The notes below the pieces were generated by a model, which was not told where the DNA came from, made no database searches, and was given only the letters and a program-made list of their open reading frames with translations. The translations under genes were made by a program, and so were the position numbers. Positions 22,693 to 34,254 of a stretch of 64,000 nucleotides of DNA are shown here, in pieces (within the stretch, counting starts at the first letter, position 1; each line of letters starts with the position of its first letter). Source of the DNA: Diospyros lotus (Eukaryota; Streptophyta; Magnoliopsida; Ericales; Ebenaceae); the NCBI RefSeq assembly GCF_014633365.1, contig NC_068347.1:15832433-15896432 (forward strand). Reading direction: 5' to 3'.

Positions 22693-25026
22693 ATGTCTAA
22701 ATTAACTCAAAAGCGTCGCGACCACAGGGTAGAGGACAATGATACCTCTAGCTCTTCGGAGCAAAGAAGAGTGACGTTATCGCAAACTACTCAGGACGTG
22801 GCTTCATCTCATTTAATGGTTGCTGTGAGAGTTCTTTAGCGTACCACTCTTGTGCTGACCTAGCGATCTACCGAGGAGTGTGTGGCTCATGAAATCTTCA
22901 GGCAATATCCCTCGAGGCTAACAATCGGCGAATTGAAGTCGCATGCTGCCACGTACCGCCTTCCCTGTGGAACACGTCTGATGGTCCCTTCTCCCGGTGA
23001 CCACGCTGCTTTTCCCCCATGGGATTCATTGCCATTAGCCCCCAACACTTAGAATTTGGTTTAGGTGTCCACTCCAGCCCTACCTCATTGATATTATAAA
23101 CAACCTTAAGCTCGCTCCTTTCCAATTAACTCCTAACTCGTACGCCCAGATAACCTCCATTGCCCTTCTTATCAAAAAGAACAAACTTCATCTTCCAACC
23201 TCTAGAGTACTGAGGTACCTTTACTCTTTCAAAGGTACCAAGGACGGGATGTATTACATGGCAGCTCGCTTCTCGGATTGCAAGAGAGTCTTGCCTCAAG
23301 GGAGGACCAAAGGCAAGTCCAATGTTGGAGACTACAAGTCCCAATGGTTCTATCTTTCTTGTTCCTTTCTTAAAGACCTTAACAATTTCAGTTTCGTTCT
23401 TGTGCCAAGTAAGTAGTTTTTTTTTTTTTTTTTGCACTTACAACACCACTTCAGCTGTTCCTAATTTTGACTCGTGAGTGTCTTTCTGATTTCACAGACG
23501 TCGTCGGGGGGCAGCCCGAACTAACCATCTCTGAGGCGCAATATCTCCAAGCGGCTTCGGAAGCAAAGATAGACGAAGATGACTGCGAGTTCTGTGAGTC
23601 TTTGCTTTACGACTACGAGCTCGCCCCTCCTTTTGGTATCAAGGAAATTAGGAAAGGTCACAACGGAATACGTGGCCAAAGGGAGATAAGGTCAGTCTTT
23701 GACGAAGCTGATTTTAACAAGAGTCCGGTCAGGGAGGGCGAAACTCGTGGTGAAGTTACTGTTACGGCTTTACCGACGCTATCAGAGGCGATGAGGCTCC
23801 AGCTCGAAAGACCTAGTTCTTCCGAAATCTCTAGCGTCCCTAAGGCCGTTCGCGTATCCTCTTCCCCTGCAAGAGCTCAAGGGGCTGGAGCTCATACTAA
23901 AGCAGCCGGTTCAAGACACGACCTCATCGGCCTGCCTGGTGCTGACATTGCACCGGCGATCGCGGCTCCCTCAAGGCCAGTTGCCACAGGCACCTCCTCG
24001 CAGCCCGGGGCGGCCAAAATTGCTGTGAGTTGCGAGAAATCCGTGGTTTACGAGGAAACATCAAGAAGTAAAAGGAAGACCCCCTCTGACCTCGTAGCCC
24101 GCTCAGCAGGCCCAGGCTGACAAGAGAAGAAAACGAGTACCTCTACAAGGCCAAGTGCGTCTAACGTCGTGGCCGGTGGGACGTACTTCGCCCCCTCCTC
24201 AATAGTTTAGACCGGGTCCTTGGTAATTATGCCAAGAACCTAGACAGGAGGGAAATGTCGGGTGAGGCGCTTGAGGATTACATCGCTCGCCACAGCCTCC
24301 TAGTGAAGTTCTTTTTCCCTTTCTTGCGTTTCTCTATTTTATTTATTATTATTTTTTGAGCGCGCTGACCTTTCCAATTTTGTAAGCTTCCTTGGGCATC
24401 TTCAAGCAAAAAGAAGAAAGAGCTCGTGCCACGAAAGAAAGGGAGAGGCTCTAGGCTACTGCCGAGGCGCTAAAAAAGGATAAGAAGAAGTTGGAGGAGA
24501 GCCTGGCCTTCATGATCAATGAGTCAAGAAAATACCGGAACCAAGTCGAAGGCTTGGAAGATCGGGTAAGGGAGGCCGAAAGAGCCAAGAAGGAGGTTGA
24601 AGACGAGCTGTATCGTTAGAAACAAATGCTCAACCTGGCCTGTTCCCAAGCCACCTCGAAGCTAAACAAGGCTGAAATAGACTTGGCTGCGATGCAAAGC
24701 GAATTGGAGTGGGCTCGGCGGGAGGTTGAGCAGCTGAAAGTCGACGTCGAGGTCCAGGTCGTGAGGGATCGTGAAGAGGTCGAATTTGATGTGTGCGGTG
24801 CATTTCTTTTTACTTTGTGGAAAGCGTATCCAGATCTCGACTTCTCGTTCTTCAGTGAGGAAGCGGTGGAGGCGGTGAAGAAATATGCCGCTGACACTGC
24901 GAGCTCGAGAGTCGATGCCCCAGCATCTAAACCCTACCAAGCCGTGGTCGATCTTTCTGCAGAGGATGCCACCAACCCTGCTTCCCAAGGCGCGGCAGCT
25001 CCAAGCCCAGATCCTCCAAGCCATTA
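22693..25026 (+). pseudogene. Antisense ORF of Tat gypsy (Transposase_28-like, coiled coil), broken
   Basis: The plus-strand reading starts at ATG 22693 (MSKLTQKRRDHRVEDNDTSS), passes SRLTIGELKSHAATYRLPCG near 22913-22972 and GSIFLVPFLK near 23350, then 23467-24120 and 24626-25026. The later part is a long Lys/Glu-rich coiled coil (KKLEESLAFMINESRKYRNQ, LEWARREVEQLKVDVEV) followed by an acidic tail. Stops and frame changes occur before 23440, and candidate introns (near 23407-23452 and 24300-24390) separate pieces. Tat elements commonly carry such an antisense gene, and its product resembles what Pfam calls a putative gypsy-type transposon protein. Its function is not known. Confidence 0.65.
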
Positions 25027-25862
25027 GACCATTTTCTTTTTCTTCCTTTATTCTTGTACTTGAATTTTGGGAGCAATACATTTCCATTATTCAATCGAAT
25101 TTTGTTGCTTTGAAGTTTGCCGTAAGCTGATAGCAGAACACAAAGATTATGCGTGAGCTTAAATTCAGTTATCTGGGAAACATTAACTTAAATCTTGAGG
25201 CTAAACAGCTTTGGATAATATGTTAAATAAGCTTCCATTGGTTCGATTCGTATGTCCAGTAGGTTATGATCAGGAAATCAAATCAAAGCTTATCATATGG
25301 TAGCTCGGTGACCTCAACTTAATTAACTTTTTCTACTGTCAATTTATACGCCCAGGTAGGTCATAATTTGCCCCCAGCTAACATACCATGACTTTTGAGG
25401 GTTTTTACGAGGTCAAGATGAACACTCAGGTGGGTCGCAGTTCATGAGTTTTGTCAAAATAAGAGGACCCCGACTAGTGAACCATAACTCAAGAGTTTTA
25501 AGGGCTGGGACTCATTTTAGTGCCAAATCATGACACTGCGATCAAGATGAATGGGCTTCATTTTGCCAACTACGACCCCGGGGCAAAGACTAAGATGAAT
25601 GCTCAGATAAGCCGCAAACCATGGCACGTTAGACAAGTTGAATGGGCCCCAGCTCGTAAACCATAGTCTTCTAACCCTCCAATTATTTTCTGACTCTCAT
25701 TATTAACAACCAAAGTGTGGGTGTAAAAAGATTTATCAGAGATGAAAGACACATTAATATGGTTCAAACAGAATTTTGCTGCTCGATTCAATAAAGCAAA
25801 CACCAATAAAGTTGAGACGTCAATTGATAATTGAAAATGCGAGAAAGGGAGAAAATGTTTGC
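25027..25862. other. Gypsy interior between antisense ORF end and integrase end
   Basis: About 830 bp with degenerate repeated phrases (AAGATGAA(T/C)GCTCAG, GCCGCAAACCATGGC-like and TAACTCAAGAGTTTTA-like) between 25380 and 25670. No coding. It separates the convergent ends of the antisense gene and integrase. Confidence 0.45.
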
Positions 25863-26995
25863 TTATCGAAAATACGGTTTCAGATGCTCCGCGTTCCAAG
25901 CTCCCGGGAGAGCCGCTCCGTCCATGTCGGCCAAGTGGTATGCTCCGTTGCCGAGGTTTTCCTTTACAATATAGAGGCCTTCCCAGCTCAAGCCTAATGT
26001 CCCTTCGCTGCTCTTACGAGCTCCGGGGAGGACAAGGTGCAGCACGAGGTCGTTGACATTGTAGCATCGGACTCGGACCTTCCAATTATAGTATCTTGCC
26101 ACGCATTGTTGGTAAGTTGCCACTCTCAAGCGAGCTATCTCCCTTATTTCCTCAAACAGATCGAGACTTGAGGCCAGTAGTTGGTCGTTGTTCTTTGGGT
26201 CGAAAGTGGCTATTCGCTGGCTTGTTACTTCATTTTCAGCCGGGGTCATTGCCTCTGATCCATATACCATAGAAAATGGGGTTTCTCCCATGGTTGTGCA
26301 AGCTGTAGTTCGGTAGGCCCAAAGCACGGTTTGTAGTTTATCCACCCAGGCTCCCTTTCTCGATTCCAACCTAGTCTTTAATATTTGCTTGATTATCTTG
26401 TTTATGGCTTCGACTTGACCATTGGCTTGTGGGTAGTCCACGGCTGTGAAGCTTTTTTTGATCCCTAGTGACTCGCAAAATTGTACAAACTGCTCGCAGG
26501 TAAACTGGGTCCTGTTGTCAGTGACAATTTGTTGAGGGACACCGAACCTGCAGATAATGTTGTTTCATACAAAACTTTCTACCTTCGCGATAGATATCTG
26601 TGCGAGCTCCTTCACCTCTGCCCACTTCGTGAAGTAATCTACAACCACGATAGCATGCTTACACCCACCGCGAGCTGTTGGAAGTAGACCGATCAGGTCG
26701 ATGCCCCATATGGCGAAAGGCCAAGGGCTGCTCATTTGTTGAAGATAGGCGAGGGGAGCTCGTGGCACCTTCGCAAACCTTTGGCATGCGTCGCACTTCC
26801 TCACTAGGTCCGCAGCCTCTCGCTTGATGGTAGACCAATAAAAACCCTGGCGAAAAACCTTTTGAGCCAAGGATACTCCCCCAGCATGATTGTCGCAGTG
26901 GCCGGCATGGATTTCAGTGAGAACCACTCAGCAATCAGGCTCGTCGATGCATCTAAGCAACGGGACTGAGAACCCTCGCTTATATAGCACCCCAT
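25863..26995 (-). pseudogene. Tat gypsy integrase, nearly open
   Basis: Minus-strand frames 26927-26565 and 26441-25863 read as a Ty3/gypsy integrase. The zinc finger has the His pair near HAGHCDNH and the Cys pair CDACQRF. The core has the first catalytic Asp in AIWGIDLIG, the second in IVTDNRTQF (about 26515) and the Glu in NGQVEAINKI. The C-terminus has AYRTTACTTMGETPFSMVYG and a basic tail ending HLKPYFR. A stop at about 26565 separates the first two acidic residues. No chromodomain is seen, as expected for Tat. The native protein would be the 3' end of Pol. Confidence 0.9.
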
Positions 26996-27704
26996 CGCAA
27001 ATACAATATATGGCCGCCCGGGTTAGAATACGCTGTGCCTCCAGCTTGTCGCTTCGCAGCTGTCCTCCTTGCAAATAGTCAACAATCAATTTCATCCATG
27101 AATCCGGCCTTAGCTCAATTATTAATGTCTCAATTTTTTCCTTTATGCTCGATGTTGCTATGAACTCTATAAGGATGGCCCCCAATGAGTTTTCCTCTCC
27201 AACTGACGCCAAACAAGCCAGGGCATTGGTGTTAGAATTCTGGCTCCTCGGGACTTGATTTACTTCGCACTCCCCAAAGAGGTGGAACAATTCCCAAACT
27301 TTTTAGAGGTACACTGCCATCTTTGGGCCCTTTGCCTGATACTCCCTTTGTACTTGACAAACCACAAGATGGGAATCGTTGAAAACTTTTAATCGCTATG
27401 CCTTGACTTCTTTTACCAAGCGGAGACCAGCCAGCAGTGCTTCGTACTCGGCTTCATTGCTGGTCGCTCTGAACCCGAAGGTTAGTGCATAAGGGATCTT
27501 ATGTCCCTCCGGACTTATTAAGAGTACGCTAGCTCTGGAACCATGCTCGCTGGAGGAACGATTAATGAATAATTCCTAGATTGGAGAGGTCGAAGGAGCA
27601 GGCTCTTCGACTGGTCCTGTGAATTCTGCAACGAAGTCTGCCAATACTTGTCCCTTTATGGCCGTCCTTGGCCTATACTCTATGTTGAATTGGTCGAGCT
27701 CAAT
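26928..27704 (-). pseudogene. Second, archaeal-type RNase H (aRNH) plus linker of Tat Pol
   Basis: Directly left of the nested solo LTR the minus strand continues from the RT-linked RNase H with VLADFVAEFTGP-like, then SEHGSRASVLLISPEGHK, ATSNEAEYEALLAGLRLVKE and VCQVQREYQAKGP, the pattern of the extra RNase H that Tat-lineage elements carry. The open stretch 27290-26928 (VPRSQNSNTNALACLASVGE) is its C-terminus and the linker to integrase. Stops occur near 27575, 27400 and 27303. The lineage trait is established knowledge; the residues are seen here. Confidence 0.8.
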
Positions 27705-30272
27705 TGTAATACTCAAGAAATTTGGGTTAATTAAAAATAAGCAATTTATTAGAGAAATGAAATTTCAGAGAAAATTGGTATCTGAATAGCCCAAAAAATT
27801 GACTAAATAGACTGCCGGGAATGCCTTGGAGCCGAGATGCCAAAAGAAAATGATGTGGAATTAACGAGCACCCCGAGATATGATTTACAGCATCGAAACA
27901 AATAAGATCGGGAACAGTTTTTGGTACAGCAAAAATACAACTGCCATTTAGACTGCAATACCGAATTGTTGTAGACGACTTCCCGGAAGTCAACGAAAGC
28001 TTGAGGGGGCTTTGGTTTTTCATAAGAAACAACCCTTCAGTGGTTTCAAGAAGAAACGAAGAGGTTTAGGGCCAAAATGAAGATTTGGGCCTAAGTGTAA
28101 TTTTTCGAAATTACTAGAGGGAGGCCGAAACGATATTTTTTCAGAATCCTCAAGGGTCAAATGAATGTTTTAGGACTTGAGGGACTCGATGGTAAAATTG
28201 AAAAGTTCAGGGGTTAAGTGAAAATGGGCCAAAATGAGAATACCAAAAGTTAAGGGGCCAAAATGTAATTTTTCAAAGTTGGCTAATGACCAGCACATGG
28301 CTGGTCGACCATGGCCGAAATTGGCCACAGGGATAGCATGAGGGTGGTCATGGGACCAACTTTTGTAAAGGCCTGGCCAACAACAGCCATCATGGTGGCC
28401 AGAAAAAGCAGAAAAGCCACCGAAAGTGGCCACGCGATCGAGTACCTGTAAAATGCTTTTGGTTGTCAAATGAGGCTTGTTAAAGGTCGATCCGGGGTAG
28501 GGTTATGCTCAAAGGCTCATGGGCTAACCGATCTCGAGCGTTTGGAGCATCGATGATGCCTATAAATAGGGTTTTCGAGTTAGCCGAATATGGGTAAGTT
28601 GGAGCTTCAAATCGGGCTCTTTAATGAACGAATTGAAGGCTTAAACCATAGGGCTTTTGTTGCCCATGGCTTGAAGAAGCATTCTGGAGAATTTGATGCG
28701 TTTTGGTGAAGGTTTGGTGGGGTTTCGATGCCTCGCCGGAAAAGGAGGCGCACGGCCAAGCCGAGGCTTTGGCCGCCCGGTTGAGGGTGCTCTGGTGTTC
28801 CTTTCGGCTTGAAAACTCTCCCATCGTGATCGACTGGTCAAGGCGAGCAAGGAGGTGGAGTCATCTCAGATCTCCGGCGTTGCCGTGGCCGGGGAAGATG
28901 ACCGGCGCGTGGCCGGCACGCGCTGTTCCTCACGCGCCGCCACTCGCCCTAGCTCATGTGGGCGCGTACGGGCGCGTGGAGCTTCCTAAAATTCTGCAAA
29001 AATCTTGAAAAAATCCAGAAAATTATTTTACAGAGGTCCATGCAAAAAGTTTTGAGGTTGGGATTCCCGATGTCTCGGTTTTCGCACCAAAGAGCATCGT
29101 TTTGCGTGAAAACGCAACATCTAGGTAAATTCAGTATTTTTCCTTGGAAGTTCATAGCATATTATGAATTTTTGTGAAATTAGATTTGAGAAAATAGTCC
29201 CGAGATATTATTGGAATTTTTGGAGAGGAAAAATGAAAGAAAATTAAGGAAAAATGAAATAAATGGAATATTGAGATATTTAGTAATTAAATGTCATTTT
29301 TGTGATTGAGGTAATCGAGATGATGTGATTGGTGCAACTTTTGAGAGTTGGCACAAAAATTGAGATGTGGCACGCATATCGAGGCAATGCGCGCTTTTCA
29401 AGAAAATGCAAGTTTATCTCAAAAGGTGAGTTGTTCTATCCTAAGTATGATTTTGTGAGTGATTTTATACTAAACATGGTTTTGTGAGTTTTTCTATCCT
29501 ACATGATGTGATTGTTTATTATGCATGATATTTATGAAAGATATGATTCATTTTGTCATATTGATGGAAAGTCGTGATAATTGCATGGCACGATATTATT
29601 GTCACGTTGATATTTGTGCATGGGAATGGAATGTCGCCCCCAGAGTGTAGCCGTAATTCTCTAAGGGCGTTGAGGGAATAACGTTAGGCTTATCCTACAG
29701 AGGTTCGGGATTTGCCTAGGATTCCTAGCCGGGCTTGCGGGCCAGGGAAGTTACACTAAGGGCAAATGTTGTTTATATTATCGCATCATGCATTCATATA
29801 TATGTTTTGGACCCTCACTAGAAGTTTCATCTTCTAATGGGTTATGCCCCTGAAACATTCCACGTTCTAGTTTTAGACTTGCAGTTAGGGCAGGGAGCAG
29901 GTTGAGATATGACGGCACGTGATGGCGTGGCCGATGATTCAGCAAGCTATCTCGGAGATGTTTTAGCTGATGCTTTATTGATGATTAGCCTTGTTAGAAT
30001 ATTATGGATTCTTCTTGTATTAAGGCTGTTAAAGATATGATGTAATATATGGTACGAATTCTTTATGATATAATATAAGTGAATTGATTATGTACCATAT
30101 CAGGTTTCGATTATCGCTTCCGCATTTTTAATGATTTGCTGGGGGTTTTGTTCGGGACTCGGTACTTAAGGATTAAGTTATGTACCGGGAAAGAAAGAAA
30201 AAAAAATAAATTACGTATATTTTGGGCCCTAGCATAGTGACACGCTCGGTAAGGGAAAAGCGGGGTGTTACA
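27705..30272 (+). mobile_element. Solo LTR 3, Tekay/Del-type, nested in Tat gypsy pol
   Basis: Starts TGTAATACTCAAG and ends CGGGGTGTTACA, 2568 bp. It is flanked by TCAAT at 27700-27704 and 30273-30277, a perfect 5-bp target duplication. The gypsy Pol reading continues across the two flanks. It contains a TATA-like CTATAAATAG near 28560, a CpG-rich patch at about 28735-28980 and the palindromic block at 29850-29870. Small frames inside it (for example 28621-29177) follow base composition and are not genes. Confidence 0.95.
29850..29870. promoter_or_regulatory. Conserved palindromic block in solo LTR 3 (diverged)
   Basis: CTGAAAC-N7-GTTCTAG version of the block at 9595 and 16678, again preceded by TTATGCCC and about 400 bp from the LTR end. 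Confidence 0.6.
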
Positions 30273-30277
30273 TCAAT

Positions 30278-30799
30278 AGCCCACTTGAGTAGGCGGCCAG
30301 ATGAATTAGGCTTCTATAAGATCTGCTTCAGTGGATGTTTCGTCAGCACGCTAATCTGATAAGCTTGGAAATAGGGGCGTAGCTTTCGGGATGCGATCAC
30401 CAGGGAAAAAACGAGCTTCTCCATGGGGGAGTACCTTGTTTCGGCGTCGAGTAGTCTGTGGCTTACATAGTATACTGGGTATTGGACCCGGTCTTCTTCT
30501 CGTACCAGTGCGATGCTAACTGCATATTCAGACACCCCCAGGTAGACAATCAATTCCTCCCCTTCCTTTGGCTTTGACATGAGAGGAGCCCGCCCCATAT
30601 ATTCCTTCAATAGCTGGAAAGCAGTTTCGCACTCTTCTGTCCATTCAAAGCTATTTGCTTTCTTCAAAACTTTGAAAAATGGGATGAACTTATCAGATGA
30701 TTTGGAGACGAACTTGCTGAGGGCGGTGACCTGTCCATTTAGGCTTTGTACTTCCTTAGTCTTGGTGGGTGATCGCATGTCAAGTAGAGCTCGAATTTT
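30278..30799 (-). pseudogene. Tat gypsy RT-linked RNase H
   Basis: Minus frame 30778-30314 reads LNGQVTALSKFVSKSSDKFI, FEWTEECETAFQLLKEYM, EELIVYLGVSEYAVSIALVR and YPVYYVSHRLLDAETRYSPM, the Ty3/gypsy RNase H fold. A stop at about 30314 precedes the solo LTR insertion. It joins the RT upstream through a stop near 30800. Confidence 0.85.
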
Positions 30800-31504
30800 C
30801 TAGGGGTTGGCATTGATCCCCTTTCCGTTTACCATGAACCCCCAAAACTTTCCAAAAGCCACACCGAATGAGCATTTGAGTGGATTTAACTTCATCTGGT
30901 ACTTCCTGAGAACCTGGAATGCTTCTACTAGGTCGCTGACGTGGTTAGCGACTTGTCTGGATTTCACCAGTATGTCATCAACGTATACCTCCATGGTTTT
31001 CCCGATCAGATCTTCGAACATCATGTTGACTAGTCGTTGGTATGTCGCTCCTGCAATCCTTAGTCCGAAGGGCATTACCTTGTAGCAGTATAATCCCCGA
31101 TCCGTCATAAAGGAGGTGTGCGCTTCCTCATCGGGGTTCATAGGGATCTGATTGTACCCCGAATAGGCCTCCATGAAGCTCAGAAGCTAGTGGCCAGCCG
31201 TTGCATCTACGAGCTGGTCAATTCTTGGCAAAGGGAAGCTGTCTTTTGGGCAAGCTTTGTTTAGGTCCGTGAAGTCGATACAAGTCCTCCACTTCCCATT
31301 CTTCTTCTTTACCAGGACCGGGTTCGCCACCCAAGTCGGGTATTGGGCCTCCCTGATAAATTCGCTGGCCAAGAGCTTGTCTACTTCTTCTTTCAATGCC
31401 GCATACCGCTCAGCCATCATTGGCCTCATCTTCTGATGAACTGGCTTATAGTTGGGGTTGACATTGAGCCGATGTTGCATTATCCTTGGCTTTATTCCCA
31501 TCAT
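30800..31504 (-). pseudogene. Tat gypsy reverse transcriptase
   Basis: Two minus frames separated by a stop near 31186 cover the whole RT. The first has QKMRPMMAERYAALKEEVDK, WVANPVLVKKKNGKWRTCID and LNKACPKDSFPLPRIDQLVD. The second has GYNQIPMNPDEEAHTSF, YCYKVMPFGLRIAGATYQRL and the catalytic box YVDDILVKS near 30985, then KLNPLKCSFGVAFGKFWGFM. All RT blocks are present and in order. Confidence 0.92.
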
Positions 31505-31558
31505 ATCTCCGTGGTTCCATGCGAAAACATCCAGATTTGCTTTAAGGAATTTAGTCAG

Positions 31559-32209
31559 TTAAGATTTTATTTCGAGGGAGAGACCTTTGCCCACCTGGAG
31601 GCGTCTTTCAACATCGAGGCTACTGATTACAACATCTTCCAGTTCGTCCGCCGGGCTGGTTGCTCGGTCGCAATCCATGTCGTGTGGGTTCAGGTCGTGG
31701 CTGACTCCCCGGTTATTTGTGACTCGGACCTCCCCTCCGGAAACCATATTTACCTTTTTTCCTTTGAGCCCTATTTTCAATGCTTCCTTATAACAGCGTC
31801 TTGCCGAATGCTGCTCACCCTTCACACAATCGGTTCCTTTCGGGGTAAAAAATTTGATGGCCAAGGCCTTGGTTGAGACAACTAGGTCAAGGTCGTTCAT
31901 GGCAGGTCTCCCCATGACGACGTTATAAGCAAAAGGACCATTGATGATGAGGAAGTTCGCCATCACTGTGGCCTGGAGGTCTGATTCTCCGACCGATAGC
32001 AGGAGCCTTATACGTCATTTCGGGATTACTGCATCGCCAGTGAACCTATATAACGGCTTTGGAGAGGATATCAGCTGGTCTGGCCCTAGTCCTATCTGAT
32101 CAAAACATCCCCTATACATGATGTTCACTGAGCTACCCGTGTCCACCATGATTCTCCGCACCTCCATATTGCCAATCCGAGCTCGGATCACGAGGGCGTC
32201 ATTGTGCGG
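31559..32209 (-). pseudogene. Tat gypsy protease region
   Basis: Minus frame 31966-31559 contains FLIINGPFAYNVVMGRPAMN, the conserved segment after the protease active site in Tat elements. It continues with SVKGEQ-like linker (CVKGEQHSARRCYKEAL). The upstream part (32209-31967) holds the expected protease N-terminus around VRIGNMEVRRIMVDTGSSVN, including the DTGS motif near 32143, in a different frame segment. Confidence 0.75.
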
Positions 32210-34224
32210 CTAGTGCACGTCTCTGGAATCATTCTTGGTGAAAGAGACATCGTCTGAAGCTATTTTGGCTTTTTTGGAAGGTCTTTCTTGGCTACCATCC
32301 CCGGTGAGCAGAAGGTGGCCAGTTTCTTGAATGTACCATTCGTGCCATCTGTAAGAAGTCCCTGCAATATGAGGCCCTCCATGAATAGTAAAGATGGTTT
32401 TCACCGTGGGTGTTTGGTCCAGCTCGGGAGCTTGGTGAGGACTTTGTTGGGCTGGCTGTTTGGACTGTTGATCCCTAGGACGCACCACATAGTCACGTAG
32501 TCGACCTCTCCTGATTAGTTCTTCAATTGCATCTTTCAACACCCAGCACTCGGAGGTGGTGTGGCCCACCTCATTGTGATAAGCACATAATTTGCTCTTG
32601 GTTCTATATTTGTCGGGAGTCTTTAAAGGGTTAGGCCTTCCAAAGTCTACCTTGTTACACTCTGTGGCGAAGATCATGTCCTGGGAGTCAGATAAGACAC
32701 TATAACTTTCATACCAACCTTGGCGTGCTGGTCGTTTAGCTCCCTGCCCATATCTCGCCTTCTTGGCAGTCTAATCATTGGGGCTCCATCCCTAACCTTC
32801 CTTGCGAGAGTCTTCGCCACCTCTCTTCTTGCTTTGGCCGGTATGTTCTCCCTCATTTTTCTGGTCGCTCAGTTTTTTCATGCCAAAAGCTTCCTCCCAC
32901 CGGACCTCTTTTGCAGCTAGCTCATAAGACTCGCCGAGGTCTCTTACTGGGGACTTGTAAATGCTTTCGTAGAGCTTCCCATCTTTATGAAGCCCAGCGG
33001 AGATCGCGGTCAGGATGCTTTCGTCGGAAGGGCTCTCCACATTGTTTACTTTGCGCCTGAACCTTTCTATGTAGTCCTTCAAAGATTCGTTAGATCGTTG
33101 GAAAACTGTAGCGAGGTGGCATGTTGGGGCGAGATGCCTTCGAAGCAACCTATATTGGTCTATGAATTTGTTCTGGCACTCTTCCAAACTGCAAATGCTG
33201 CGAGGGTGGAGCCTTCTTAGCCACGCCCAGGGTATGTCTCCCAAGGTCGCAGGGAAAGCTCGGCATTTTGCTAATGAACTGGAAGTTTGTAGGTCTATCT
33301 AGACATTGAATGCGTCCAGGTGGTCGTAAGGGTCGTTGTCCCCGTTGTACTGAGGGATACTGGGGACTTTGAATCTACGGGGGAGAGACTCTAGCTCGAT
33401 TTCTTTGAAAAATGGGGTCCTCTCTTCGTGGCTTTCTCTCCGACCGTGTGCCCCATGTCTCACTTCTAACTGCTGGATTCTTAGCAGTAATTCCCCCACT
33501 ATAGGGTCTTGATTCACAGACCGCCCGGTAGGGGGTTTTTTTCCCGTGCGGTGCCTTAGTCTGAGAGGCGGCGGTCCCGCGGGGGAGGTCGCCCCCTATT
33601 CTCATGATCTGGGGAGTAGCGGTGGCCAGCGTGACTAGTGTTAACCTCGACCAAGGAATCCCCACGTCGTGAATTCTCAAGTCGGCGACTTCTTCCATGA
33701 ACGTTTTCACAACGATTTCTACAAGGGCTTGCACTGGTCCTCTGTTTGGCGATGTGCACCCTCGGCTCCTCATCGTGGTGCTACCGCTCTTCCGTCGCTC
33801 GAGAGTGTAGGTTGGAGGAGCGGACTGACCCAGCTCGTTGCGTGTCCCTTCTGACTTCTCTCCCTTCTGAAGGAGGTCTTCCTCCTAGAGGCCGAGAAGC
33901 ACCCGCCTACGCCTATGTTGTTTGGGCTTGTGTTTGCACTAGCGTCTTAACTATGTCAGCGAGCTGCATGACAATGTTTTCCAATGTCTCTTGATGTTGC
34001 TGCCAAGTTTGCATTTCTTTTGCATCAGTGGTAAGAGCCATGGGCGGGTGGGAACACTGCGCGGGGACTCCACAAACAGTTTCAGCAAAAGGAGGCATGG
34101 AAGTGGACGCCACAACTCCCTCAGGCGCTCGCAGAATTTTTGGCAGACTGTCGATATGGTTCACAGGTCGGTCGGTTGTTGCTTCGGAACCTGTGGCGTT
34201 TCTTGTTTTCGGCATTACTGCCAA
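32210..34224 (-). pseudogene. Tat gypsy gag, broken
   Basis: Reads from MAVMPKTRNATGSEATTDRP at 34224 with a Gln-rich coiled-coil segment (QQHQETLENIVMQLADIVKT). It continues through 33517-33299 (LPRRFKVPSIPQYNGDNDPY) and 33244-32792 (WLRRLHPRSICSLEECQNKF, RSNESLKDYIERFRRKV), matching the retrotransposon gag domain, to 32677-32210 with CAYHNEVGHTTSEC, a CX2-type His/Cys knuckle relative, and KDAIEELIRRGRLRDYV. Stops near 33913, 33298 and 32790 and frame changes break it. Confidence 0.85.
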
Positions 34225-34254
34225 CCAGAGCGGGCCCTCCTTCTAGCGTCAAAA
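34225..34254 (-). other. Primer-binding-site region of the Tat gypsy element
   Basis: Directly inside the 5' LTR, the minus strand reads TTTTGACGCTAGAAGGAGGG. This is the expected position of the tRNA primer-binding site. I do not assign the tRNA. Confidence 0.5.

Noticed and set aside
22898..23437. Minus-strand frames of 75 and 103 aa
   Set aside because: They are antisense to the recognised plus-strand Tat antisense gene and have no domain.
31343..31876. 177-aa plus-strand frame
   Set aside because: It is opposite the gypsy protease and RT coding region and shows no domain of its own, so it is a shadow.
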